From contig JAOULY010000030.1 in assembly GCA_029881775.1 (NCBI GenBank), forward strand, positions 1 to 12,453: 12,453 nucleotides of DNA. The letters run 5' to 3'. The DNA comes from Gammaproteobacteria bacterium. GTDB lineage: Bacteria > Pseudomonadota > Gammaproteobacteria > UBA9214. Every line of letters begins with the position of its first letter. Positions within the stretch are counted from its first letter, which is position 1. Below are positions 1-6,454 of the stretch, piece after piece. A program made the position numbers and the translations under genes. Under the pieces are notes generated by a model, which worked only from the letters and a program-made list of their open reading frames with translations, was not told the DNA's origin and ran no database searches.

Positions 1-92
1 TGCGCAACACATTCCTGCACGCTGGCCATGTGCTGCTGAAGTGGCTTGATGGGGGAACTACCGAATAACCCGGACATTGGTGCTTTTGGCAT
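1..92 (-). CDS. DUF47 / TIGR00153 family (PhoU-like) protein, 5' part only
   Basis: This leftward reading frame starts with ATG at 92-90 and runs off the left edge after 30 codons. The visible residues begin MPKAPMSGLFGSSP and continue with IKPLQQHM and VQECVA. From memory, this resembles the N-terminus of the DUF47/TIGR00153 family ('GRSPFKPLQEHM'), PhoU-like helical proteins usually encoded beside a Pit-type phosphate or metal-phosphate transporter. The start is supported by a strong Shine-Dalgarno sequence (GGAGGAG, 98-104) five bases upstream. Only the first 30 residues are visible, so the family call rests on one short conserved segment, and no transporter gene can be seen. The gene has no obvious link to the hydrogenase genes; it is a separate transcription unit reading the same way. 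Confidence 0.68.
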   Translation of the reverse strand, partial: MPKAPMSGLFGSSPIKPLQQHMASVQECVA

Positions 93-174
93 GTTGACTC
101 CTCCGGTTTCTGCACACCGGCCCCGATAGACGGCTCCGGGGTTCGCACCGGATCAGGTGCAAGGCTTGGTTAGG
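93..174 (-). promoter_or_regulatory. Structured 5' leader of the DUF47 gene
   Basis: Between a candidate transcription start near 174 and the ATG at 92, the leftward transcript could form several GC-rich stems. One is GCACC/GGTGC around a TGATCC loop (145-160). A second is CCCCG/CGGGG (121-141). A third is CCGG/CCGG (105-122), whose 3' arm overlaps the base before the Shine-Dalgarno sequence and competes with the second. The pairing possibilities are seen in the sequence. A regulatory role, such as a riboswitch or attenuator, is inference only, and I could not match it to a known riboswitch class. Confidence 0.35.
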
Positions 175-180
175 GGGTGC

Positions 181-208
181 AGTGTACAAATGTTTCGCAA
201 TTAGACAA
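181..208 (-). promoter_or_regulatory. Candidate sigma-70 promoter for the DUF47 gene
   Basis: On the minus strand TTGTCT (208-203) is followed after 16 bases by TACACT (186-181). Each matches the -35 and -10 consensus at four of six positions, and TG two bases before the -10 core gives it a partly extended character. The predicted start near 174 leaves a leader of about 80 bases. A chance match is possible, because such weak hexamer pairs are common. Confidence 0.32.
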
Positions 209-594
209 GTGCCAGTACCTGCATTCCGGCTGATCAGCCAGGCACCGTGGTATACATGGCACGGTGCAACCATTGGCGGATTGTGCCTGATCCCGCGTTA
301 TTCATTGTTCTGGCTGGAAATATCCAACATGGTGCAACCAGCCCCGAATACGCCACACCTGCTATACACTGGCCGACCTGCTCCGGATTACGAACAGAAA
401 CTGCTGCGGAAAAATGCCCGGCGGAAAGGATATCTACAGGCCGCCGCACTACAGTAGCTGACGCGAACGCCAGTATATGTTACGCATATCACAGACAGTG
501 TTTGTGACAGGCAGGTTAAGCGCTTGTGAAAGGATAGTTAATTCTCACACCCTCGTACGCACAGGCAGTGTGAAAGCTATGACCAGCAGCGACT
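209..594. other. Non-coding intergenic stretch with no supported gene
   Basis: No reading frame here has a recognisable product, a good ribosome binding site or coding-like composition, and no tRNA or rRNA is apparent. Visible small structures are an 8-bp inverted repeat (242-267), a 10-base direct repeat GGTGCAACCA (263-272 and 331-340), a short dyad ATATG-N5-CATAT (475-489) and TCACAC-N17-GTGTGA (545-573). The stretch lies between the end of the hydrogenase operon and the leader of the DUF47 gene. Confidence 0.6.
242..267. repeat. Perfect 8-bp inverted repeat
   Basis: GCACCGTG (242-249) and CACGGTGC (260-267) are exact reverse complements separated by 10 bases, which themselves include the palindrome GTATAC. 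There is no T-tract on either side, so it does not look like an intrinsic terminator. It lies about 35 bases upstream of the candidate -35 of the DUF47 gene, so an operator for a dimeric regulator is possible. That role is inference. Confidence 0.5.
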
Positions 595-595
595 G

Positions 596-626
596 AAAAA
601 ACCGGAATCAAGGCCGGCATCGGCCT
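596..626 (-). terminator. Candidate terminator of the hydrogenase operon
   Basis: Just past the hupE stop, the leftward transcript can form AGGCCG-ATGC-CGGCCT (626-611). Nine bases later comes a run of six T (601-596). The gap between stem and T-run is longer than in a classical intrinsic terminator. A short alternative stem CCGG/CCGG (617-602) abuts the T-run directly. Location and orientation fit the end of the operon, but efficiency is uncertain. Confidence 0.45.
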
Positions 627-635
627 GCTTGCTAG

Positions 636-1169
636 TCAGCCAGCCGTATGTGACCTGTACGTAGTGATCACCGTACGCAGCATCAGGCCAAGTCCCATCA
701 AAACCACCGTTGATAATAACAGGCCGGCGCCGAAACCCGCGATGCCGGACGAGACAGGCACTTCAATCATGTGGACCAGGCCCTGGTAAACCGCTAACCC
801 GCCAAACAGTGTATGGGCAAAGCATCGCTGCCTGGAAATAGCTACCGCCAGAACACTTGCGATCAGCAGGAAAGCAGCCGGCAGTGCAATATTCAGTTGT
901 GGCCAGCCCAGGCTGACGACACCCAGTAGCAAACCACCTGCAAACAGGGCAAGCACAAACGACATGTCGCGCAAACCGTGATCACCCCTGCGCGCGGCCC
1001 AGAAACCGGCAGCGATCGCTATCAGCAGGTGGTCAGCCCCGCTCGCCGGGTGCATGAAGCCGTCTATCAGGCCGAGGTCCATGTGGATGCCACCATGTGC
1101 GAACACGGTCGGCGTTGCAAACAGGGCCACCAGGCCCGGCACAATAGATGAAATCGATATTTTTTGCAT
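636..1169 (-). CDS. hupE: HupE/UreJ family membrane protein, probable nickel uptake
   Basis: A 177-residue protein of the HupE/UreJ family, associated with nickel supply to hydrogenase or urease. Residues 1-24 look like a cleavable signal peptide ending VFA, followed by a histidine-rich mature start (HGGIHMD). The family signature HPASGADHLL is at residues 40-49, and the rest is strongly hydrophobic with about five or six membrane segments. Near residue 130 the sequence GLVHMIEVP stands where family members often have a more His-rich 'HGHAHG.E.P' motif. The length is slightly below the usual 190 or so. The ATG has a good Shine-Dalgarno sequence (AGGAG, about 6 bases upstream) and lies 45 bases after the hynL stop, so this is the last gene of the structural operon. 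Nickel transport is family knowledge (rhizobial HupE); here it is inferred from homology and context. Confidence 0.88.
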   Translation of the reverse strand: MQKISISSIVPGLVALFATPTVFAHGGIHMDLGLIDGFMHPASGADHLLIAIAAGFWAARRGDHGLRDMSFVLALFAGGLLLGVVSLGWPQLNIALPAAFLLIASVLAVAISRQRCFAHTLFGGLAVYQGLVHMIEVPVSSGIAGFGAGLLLSTVVLMGLGLMLRTVITTYRSHTAG

Positions 1170-1214
1170 AGCTGCTCCTGCCTTCTATGTTCCAGGAATT
1201 CTAATGAATGCTCG

Positions 1215-2936
1215 TTAGCGAACCTTGACCTTGATCAGTTCCTCGCCATCCGGGTCCGTGACATGCACGGCACAGGCAATACATGGATCGAAACTGTGAA
1301 TGGTGCGCAGTATCTCGATCGGCTGTTTCGGGTCATGCAGCGTGTGGTTGTCCTGCAGGGCTGCCTCATAGGCGCCCGGCTGGCCGTTCTGGTCACGCGG
1401 ACCGGCATTCCAGGTACTCGGCACCACGGCCTGGTAGTTCTTGATGGTTTCGTCCTCGATGACGATCCAGTGTGCCAGGCCGCCACGTGGAGCTTCCATG
1501 AAGCCGACGCCGCGCGCCTGCCTGGGCCAGCTGGAGGGTTCCCAGAGTTTTTCATTGAAGGTCTTGGTGTCACCGGCCTTGATATTGGCTACCAGGTTAT
1601 TCATCCAGGTCTGCATCATGTCGCCAATGATCTTCGTTTCCAGTCCACGTGCCGCCGTTCGGCCAAGTGTTGAGAACAGCGCCGCAACCGGGACGTCCAG
1701 CGTGTTGAGGGTCATGGTGACCAGTTCCTTTGTCTGGTCATGACCACTCGCGTACAACATCAGCACGCGTGCCAGCGGCCCGACCTCCATGGCATGCCCT
1801 TTCCAGCGCGGCGACTTCAGCCAGGAGTAGGAATTATCCACGTCGAGCTGCTTGTATGGCGGCTTCGGTCCGCTGTAGTTCAGGTTGGTTTCACCGTCAT
1901 ACGGGTGCAGCGGCGCCTCCTTGCCATCGCTGTAGTCATAGAACGAGTGCGCGACATATTCCTGAATCTCATCAGCGGCATTCATGTCGACGTCACGTAT
2001 TGTCGACAGGTCGCGATCAAGTATGGCGCCGGACGGGATGAGGAAACTGGACGGGTCGTCCATGCCCTTTTCCGGGAAATCGCCAAAGGTCAGGAAATTG
2101 CCCAGCCCTTCGCCGCGCGAACCCCAGTCCTTGTAGAAACCCGCAATCGCCAGCAGGTCGGGAATGTAAACCTGCTCGACGAAAACATTCATCTTGTTAA
2201 TGATCTCCTGCACCTGCGCAAGCCGCTTGGCATTGATGGCGGAATCGGAGTTCAGATCAATCGGACAGGCGACCCCGCCGACCAGGAAATTCGGGTGCGG
2301 ATTTTTACCGCCGAAGATCGTATGCAACTTGGCAACATCACGCTGCCAGACCAGCGCCTCGAGATAATGCGCCACTGCCATCAGGTTGGCCTCGGCTGGC
2401 AGCTTGTAGGCCGGGTGCCCCCAGTACGCCTGCGCGAATATTCCCAGCTGCCCGCCTTCGACGAAGGTCTTCAGCTTTTTCTGCATATCCGCAAAATAGC
2501 CGGGCGAGGATTTCGGGTAGCTGCTGAGCGACTGTGCAAGCGCCGACGTTGCTTTCGGGTCGGCATTCAGCGCTGACACCACGTCCACCCAGTCCAGTGC
2601 ATGCAGGTGGTAAAAATGCATGACATGATCATGAATATACTGCGCACCGTTCATCAGGTTGCGGATCAGTTGCGCATTCGGCGGAATGGTGTAATCAAGT
2701 GCATTCTCGACGGCGCGGATGGATGCCAGTCCATGCACCAGCGTGCACACACCGCAGATCCGCTGCGCAAATGCCCATGCATCGCGGGGATCACGCCCGC
2801 GCAATATAATCTCGATGCCGCGCACCATGGTGCCGGCAGACCAGGCCTTGGCGATCCGGTCACCGTCCATTTGCGCCTCGATGCGCAGGTGACCCTCGAT
2901 GCGTGTAATGGGATCTACTACGACACGTTCATTCAT
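1215..2936 (-). CDS. hynL: [NiFe]-hydrogenase large (catalytic) subunit, group 1 Isp-type
   Basis: A 573-residue catalytic subunit carrying the NiFe(CN)2CO centre, which oxidises H2 in the periplasm as partner of HynS. Both nickel-ligand motifs are intact: RICGVC (Cys61, Cys64) and DPCIACAVH (Cys552, Cys555). The N-terminal RIEGHLRIE and the internal HTIFGGKNPHPN segment are typical of group 1 uptake enzymes. After His558 a 15-residue tail (VTDPDGEELIKVKVR) remains; it is expected to be clipped by the HupD-type protease once nickel is inserted. There is no export signal, as expected for a subunit carried out with the Tat substrate HynS. Start ATG (2936) has AAGG eight bases upstream. The large subunit gene is separated from the small subunit gene by isp1 and isp2, the hallmark order of the Thiocapsa/Allochromatium Hyn enzymes (HydDB group 1e, from memory). 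A palindromic repeat lies just upstream. No frameshift or missing ligand is seen. Confidence 0.97.
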   Translation of the reverse strand: MNERVVVDPITRIEGHLRIEAQMDGDRIAKAWSAGTMVRGIEIILRGRDPRDAWAFAQRICGVCTLVHGLASIRAVENALDYTIPPNAQLIRNLMNGAQYIHDHVMHFYHLHALDWVDVVSALNADPKATSALAQSLSSYPKSSPGYFADMQKKLKTFVEGGQLGIFAQAYWGHPAYKLPAEANLMAVAHYLEALVWQRDVAKLHTIFGGKNPHPNFLVGGVACPIDLNSDSAINAKRLAQVQEIINKMNVFVEQVYIPDLLAIAGFYKDWGSRGEGLGNFLTFGDFPEKGMDDPSSFLIPSGAILDRDLSTIRDVDMNAADEIQEYVAHSFYDYSDGKEAPLHPYDGETNLNYSGPKPPYKQLDVDNSYSWLKSPRWKGHAMEVGPLARVLMLYASGHDQTKELVTMTLNTLDVPVAALFSTLGRTAARGLETKIIGDMMQTWMNNLVANIKAGDTKTFNEKLWEPSSWPRQARGVGFMEAPRGGLAHWIVIEDETIKNYQAVVPSTWNAGPRDQNGQPGAYEAALQDNHTLHDPKQPIEILRTIHSFDPCIACAVHVTDPDGEELIKVKVR

Positions 2937-2955
2937 AATGGTAGCCTTTTCTCGT

Positions 2956-2990
2956 TATCCCCCTCTCCCGCCGGGAGAGGGTTGGGGATA
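2956..2990. repeat. REP-like palindrome between isp2 and hynL
   Basis: CCCTCTCCC (2961-2969) and GGGAGAGGG (2973-2981) form a perfect 9-bp stem with a three-base loop. TATCC (2956-2960) and GGATA (2986-2990) extend it, leaving a four-base bulge (TTGG). From memory, the core CCCTCTCCC...GGGAGAGGG flanked by TTGGGG matches a palindromic intergenic repeat widespread in proteobacterial genomes. It would form a very stable hairpin in the operon mRNA, 19 bases or more before the hynL start codon. There is no T-tract, so it does not look like a terminator. Confidence 0.7.
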
Positions 2991-3015
2991 GGGGACGCAA
3001 CAGCTCGCATGTTAA

Positions 3016-4275
3016 TTATTCATCCGCCAGGTGTTCGGCAATTGTTTCAGTCAAACTTAAAACCGGGATATCCATCCCGTACTTCTCAAGACCGTCTTCA
3101 AGATGAATACGGCAGTTCGAGCAGGCCGATACCAGCGCATCCGGTTTGACCGCTTCCAGCTGTGCCTTCTTGCGCTTGAATACCTGCAGTCGCAAATCGT
3201 CCGCCCGCTCGTTGCTACTGACACCGCCACCCGCACCGCAACACCAGTTCATGGTGCCGGACTCCGGCATCTCGTCAAAATTTTCTGCAACCATATCCAT
3301 CAGCCTGCGCGGCTGATCGACGACGCCGCCACGCCGTGAGACCTGGCAGGGATCGTGGTAAGTCAGGCGCTGCGTTTCCTTACTGGACAGTTTCAAGCGG
3401 CCATCTGCACGTAACTCGTCCAGCAGCTCCAGTACATGCACGACCCTGAAGCTGAACGGCTTGCCGACCAGGTTCGGACCTTCCCAGCGGATGGCCATGT
3501 AGGCATGACCGCATTCGGGACTGATGACGTTTTTCACCTTGAGCTTGTCAGCCGCATCGACAATCCGTTGCACCAGTTCGGCGGCAATCTCCGACACCCC
3601 GATCTGTATACCACTGTTGGTGGCCTCGAATGCCTCGCTGGATATCGTCCAGGACACTTTCGCCTTGTCGAGAATCTTTGCCACGGCACCGATGAATTCC
3701 GGGAAGTTCATTATCTCCATGGAAGACAGCAGCAGCATGTAGTCGGCACCCTCGACGTTGACCGGTACCTTCAGTCCGGTTTCCGCTTCAACCTGGCGAA
3801 TCTGCGCCTGTAATGCAGGCAACTTCACACCCATGGGACTACCGACCGTTACCGCCAGTTTTGTCGCACCGACCAGGCCTTCCGGTGCGTGACCGGATGC
3901 CGCCATACCTTCGCGCATCTTGCGAATCATGTAGGTAATGTCATTACCGACCGGGCATACCATGGAACAGCGACCACACAGGGTACAACTGTCATATACC
4001 AGCGTTTCCCAGTCGCCGAGTTCCTTGTCGGTCACCGGCTTGCTGAGACCCAGGGCCTTCGCAAAACGCCCCCAGAATGTATATTCCTGCTGCCAGACAC
4101 GGCGCATGGGCTCCAGCTTGTGTATCGGCGTGTATTTCGGGTTACCGGTTTCCGTGAAGAACAGGCAGGCCTCGGCGCACAGGCCACAGCGCACGCAACT
4201 GCTGAAAAACGAGGCAACCGGCGCATTGATCTGTTCCTTCAGTGCATGAATGCCCTTTTCCAGTGAAGCGCTCAT
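3016..4275 (-). CDS. isp2: Isp2: HdrD/DsrK-like iron-sulfur protein of the hydrogenase
   Basis: A 419-residue soluble Fe-S protein, predicted on the cytoplasmic face, that takes electrons from Isp1 cytochrome b. Two ferredoxin-like [4Fe-4S] motifs are complete: Cys27-30-33-37 and Cys97-100-103-107, the latter followed by Pro. The C-terminal half has one full cysteine-rich CCG motif (Cys310, Cys345-Cys346, Cys385, Cys388), the kind that holds a noncubane [4Fe-4S] cluster in heterodisulfide reductase. The first CCG repeat seems reduced to PECGHAY (Cys255). There is no signal peptide or membrane segment. The ATG overlaps the isp1 stop by four bases, implying translational coupling. The arrangement of ferredoxin domain plus CCG region beside a NarI-like cytochrome parallels DsrK/DsrM. 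The natural electron acceptor is not shown by the sequence; a thiol/disulfide or persulfide carrier is an inference. Confidence 0.92.
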   Translation of the reverse strand: MSASLEKGIHALKEQINAPVASFFSSCVRCGLCAEACLFFTETGNPKYTPIHKLEPMRRVWQQEYTFWGRFAKALGLSKPVTDKELGDWETLVYDSCTLCGRCSMVCPVGNDITYMIRKMREGMAASGHAPEGLVGATKLAVTVGSPMGVKLPALQAQIRQVEAETGLKVPVNVEGADYMLLLSSMEIMNFPEFIGAVAKILDKAKVSWTISSEAFEATNSGIQIGVSEIAAELVQRIVDAADKLKVKNVISPECGHAYMAIRWEGPNLVGKPFSFRVVHVLELLDELRADGRLKLSSKETQRLTYHDPCQVSRRGGVVDQPRRLMDMVAENFDEMPESGTMNWCCGAGGGVSSNERADDLRLQVFKRKKAQLEAVKPDALVSACSNCRIHLEDGLEKYGMDIPVLSLTETIAEHLADE

Positions 4276-4931
4276 GTTTTAACTCCCCGGCGACCGGCAA
4301 TGTGGCCGTTGTAATAGCGCGCCATGAACAGCGTGAAGGTGTGCATCAATTTGGTAAATGGAAACACCACCATGAACAGCTCCACACTGAGAATATGAAC
4401 CGCAATCATTGCCTGCGGATCAAGCACAACGCGGTGAAAAGCGAAATACCCTGTCAGCAACGGCAGAAACGTCACCAGCCAGACGAGGTAGTCCTGAAAG
4501 CCTGACAGGAAACGCATCACCTTGTGCTGTATCCGGTGAACAAGCACGGCAATCAGCGCAATCAGCGTCACAACGGCCGTCGCATCAATAACCGGCGTTG
4601 GCAACGCCGGCCAGCTGACACCCAGCGAATCACGAAACAACAGGATATGCGGCGTGTAGAACAGCAGCGTGACCAGGAACCCGACATGAAACACATAACC
4701 CGCGATCACGTTGAATGTTGAACGCTGCAGCGTGCCACGATCGGGAAACATGCGGCTGATGATGGTACGCAGCCCGCCGGCAACACCCGAACCGCGCGCT
4801 TCAGACAAATCCTGCTTACGCCCCAGCACCAGCACTTCCAGGATTCGCACCACCACCCCGACCACGAATATCAGGGTAGCAATCTGCAATGCGGGCCCGC
4901 GGATCCAGTTGAATAACTCGATCTCACTCAT
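4272..4931 (-). CDS. isp1: Isp1: NarI/DsrM-like membrane cytochrome b of the hydrogenase
   Basis: A 219-residue integral membrane protein with about five hydrophobic helices (near residues 14-36, 76-100, 113-133, 147-165 and 174-198). It belongs to the NarI/DsrM type rather than the HyaC/HupC cytochrome type. Candidate haem b ligands are His82 and His95 (GYVFH...YTPH) and His179 with His197, 18 residues apart as in NarI. It should receive electrons from HynS at the periplasmic side and pass them to Isp2 inside. The start lies two bases after the hynS stop and the stop overlaps isp2, so hynS-isp1-isp2 is translationally coupled. Haem number and exact ligands are inferred from the histidine pattern. 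Confidence 0.9.
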   Translation of the reverse strand: MSEIELFNWIRGPALQIATLIFVVGVVVRILEVLVLGRKQDLSEARGSGVAGGLRTIISRMFPDRGTLQRSTFNVIAGYVFHVGFLVTLLFYTPHILLFRDSLGVSWPALPTPVIDATAVVTLIALIAVLVHRIQHKVMRFLSGFQDYLVWLVTFLPLLTGYFAFHRVVLDPQAMIAVHILSVELFMVVFPFTKLMHTFTLFMARYYNGHIAGRRGVKT

Positions 4932-4933
4932 GC

Positions 4934-6025
4934 TCAGTCACCCTTCTCCAGGTCGTCGATCGTGACCTTTTCATGCTCTTTGGCCATGCGTTTCTGCTTG
5001 GTGCGATTCATGGCACCCAACGCAATGCCGGCCGCAGCACCCGCGCCGACGGCATATACCGCAGTCCGCGTGATGTCCGCGGTCGGTGTCGACAGCGCCT
5101 TGTAGAAGCCGCCGCCATCCCAGAAATCAGGTTCCGAGCAGCCCAGGCAGGGATGGCCCGATTCGATCGGGAAACTGGTCCCCTCGTTCCATTTCGTCGT
5201 CGCGCAGGCGTTGTAGGTCGTCGGGCCCTTGCAACCGAGCTTGTAGAGACACCAGCCCTTCTTCGCGCCTTCATCGTCAAACGTTTCGGCGAACAGGCCC
5301 TTGTCATAGAACGGCCGGCGGTAGCAGCGGTCATGAATACTCTGGCCGTAATGCGCCCTGGGACGGCCCAGATCGTCCAGTTCGGGTATCGTGCCAAAGG
5401 TCAGGTAATGCGCCAGCACACCCGTGATGACAACCGGGATTGGCGGGCAACCCGGTACGTTGATGATGGGCTTGTCACTGACCAGGTCGGACACCGATGC
5501 AGCGCCGGTCGGGTTCGGGTTGGCATGCGGTATGCCACCGTAGGCGGCACAGGTGCCGACTGAAACAATAGCGGCGGCCCCGGCCGCCGTTTCCCTGAGC
5601 ATATCGAGATTGCTGATACCGGCAATGGTGGAAAATCCCGGATTCCCGGTTGGAATCGAACCGTCCACAACCAGTATGTAGTTACCGTAGTTCTCTTCCA
5701 TGGCAGCTACGCGCGCCGCCTCTGCCGCATCACCCGCAGCGGCCTGCAGGGTGTGATGGTAATCCAGTGAAATGGTATCGAAGATCAGCCCTTCAACCGT
5801 TGGCGAATGCGACCGCGTCAGCGACTCGGTACAACCCGTGCACTCCTGGAATGACAGCCAGATAACCGAGGGTCGGCGCGCCTTCTCCAGGGCTGCGGCG
5901 ATAACCGGCGCCATACCGGGGGGCAAGGCCATCATGGAGGCAGTAGCTGCACAGAACTTGAGAAAGCCGCGACGCGAAACCCCGCGTTGCCGCAATGCTT
6001 CTCCAATCGTCAGGTCTTTGGACAT
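4934..6025 (-). CDS. hynS: [NiFe]-hydrogenase small subunit, Tat-exported and membrane-anchored
   Basis: A 363-residue electron-transfer subunit. The twin-arginine signal SRRGFLK (residues 17-23) is followed by a hydrophobic stretch, so the folded HynS-HynL dimer should be exported by Tat. Proximal cluster ligands begin at CTGC (Cys62, Cys65), with later GTCAAYGG and PGCPP segments. The distal cluster motif starts HDRCYRRPFYDKG, and the medial cluster segment ends GHPCLGCSE, as in standard oxygen-sensitive group 1 enzymes. The extra proximal cysteines of O2-tolerant group 1d enzymes are not seen: the motif is CTGC, not CTCC. A hydrophobic helix near residues 318-337, followed by many Lys/Arg, is a C-terminal membrane anchor with a cytoplasmic tail. 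The Shine-Dalgarno sequence AGGAGA lies seven bases before the ATG; the preceding gene ends 19 bases upstream. Confidence 0.97.
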   Translation of the reverse strand: MSKDLTIGEALRQRGVSRRGFLKFCAATASMMALPPGMAPVIAAALEKARRPSVIWLSFQECTGCTESLTRSHSPTVEGLIFDTISLDYHHTLQAAAGDAAEAARVAAMEENYGNYILVVDGSIPTGNPGFSTIAGISNLDMLRETAAGAAAIVSVGTCAAYGGIPHANPNPTGAASVSDLVSDKPIINVPGCPPIPVVITGVLAHYLTFGTIPELDDLGRPRAHYGQSIHDRCYRRPFYDKGLFAETFDDEGAKKGWCLYKLGCKGPTTYNACATTKWNEGTSFPIESGHPCLGCSEPDFWDGGGFYKALSTPTADITRTAVYAVGAGAAAGIALGAMNRTKQKRMAKEHEKVTIDDLEKGD

Positions 6026-6044
6026 CTGTTGTCTCCTGTATTTC

Positions 6045-6446
6045 TCAAGTCAGCTGCTCATTGAGTTGCACCAGGCCCGCACGGATATCCTCATCCTGCG
6101 CCATGACCAGGCCTGGAATTGCGCAAATTTCGATAAACTTGCCGATGATTTCATTATCGTTGTTGAAATGGGTCACCAGCCAGACACCGGGATAGCGCGT
6201 TTCGATAATCTCGCTGGGACCCAGCGCCGACATTCGCACCTCTACCTCACCCTTGCCGAGCGCCTCTGCCAGCCGGCCTTCCTCACCCGGCCCCATCGGG
6301 ATACTGCGCAGATCGATCACCTCCGACTTGCCCGTCTCAAGCAGGTCGTGTAGCGCATGGCGCACCTGGTGCAGGATGGGCATGACATTCCCCGTCACGA
6401 CTTCACCGGGTGATGCGCAGGTGGCCGTGTGTGCAATTTCGTCCAT
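6045..6446 (-). CDS. hupH: HupH/HyaF-type hydrogenase maturation protein, single-module form
   Basis: A 133-residue protein matching the HupH/HyaF domain, a factor thought to act as a chaperone in assembly of the small subunit. Recognisable segments are ALGKGEVEVRM (from about residue 69), IETRYPGVWLV and EICAIPGLVMAQDEDI near the C-terminus. The frame stays open further upstream, but only inside hupD. I choose ATG at 6446 because it lies eight bases after the hupD stop and has GAGG at the right spacing. HyaF and rhizobial HupH are about 280 residues; from memory of E. coli HyaF, that protein has two related halves, whereas this one has a single copy. It sits between the protease and hynS. 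The family is a confident call; the exact biochemical role is not established by the sequence. Confidence 0.85.
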   Translation of the reverse strand: MDEIAHTATCASPGEVVTGNVMPILHQVRHALHDLLETGKSEVIDLRSIPMGPGEEGRLAEALGKGEVEVRMSALGPSEIIETRYPGVWLVTHFNNDNEIIGKFIEICAIPGLVMAQDEDIRAGLVQLNEQLT

Positions 6447-6454
6447 AACGCGCC

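Noticed and set aside
93..180. TPP riboswitch suggested by ACCTGATCCGG on the minus strand
   Set aside because: The resemblance is confined to one segment; the CTGAGA motif and the downstream GCGTAGGGA part are absent.
182..457. Rightward 91-codon open frame in the left intergenic region
   Set aside because: It has no ribosome binding site and no recognisable motif, and it overlaps the candidate DUF47 promoter and the inverted repeat.
492..510. Pho box (CTGTCAC and CTGTCTG on the minus strand) for the DUF47 gene
   Set aside because: The two half sites are 12 bases apart, not 11, the second is a poor match, and the site is about 290 bases upstream of the likely promoter.
1740..2576. Long rightward open frame of 278 codons opposite hynL
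   Set aside because: It is antisense to the well-supported large subunit gene, encodes no recognisable domain and has low-complexity, shadow-like composition; long antisense frames are common in GC-rich DNA.
2937..3015. The isp2-hynL hairpin as an intrinsic terminator
   Set aside because: No T-tract follows on the transcribed side, and the large subunit gene lies directly downstream with no good promoter seen between.
4934..6025. Oxygen-tolerant (group 1d) hydrogenase
   Set aside because: The small subunit has the standard CTGC proximal motif without supernumerary cysteines, and the operon has Isp1/Isp2 in place of the HupC-type cytochrome.
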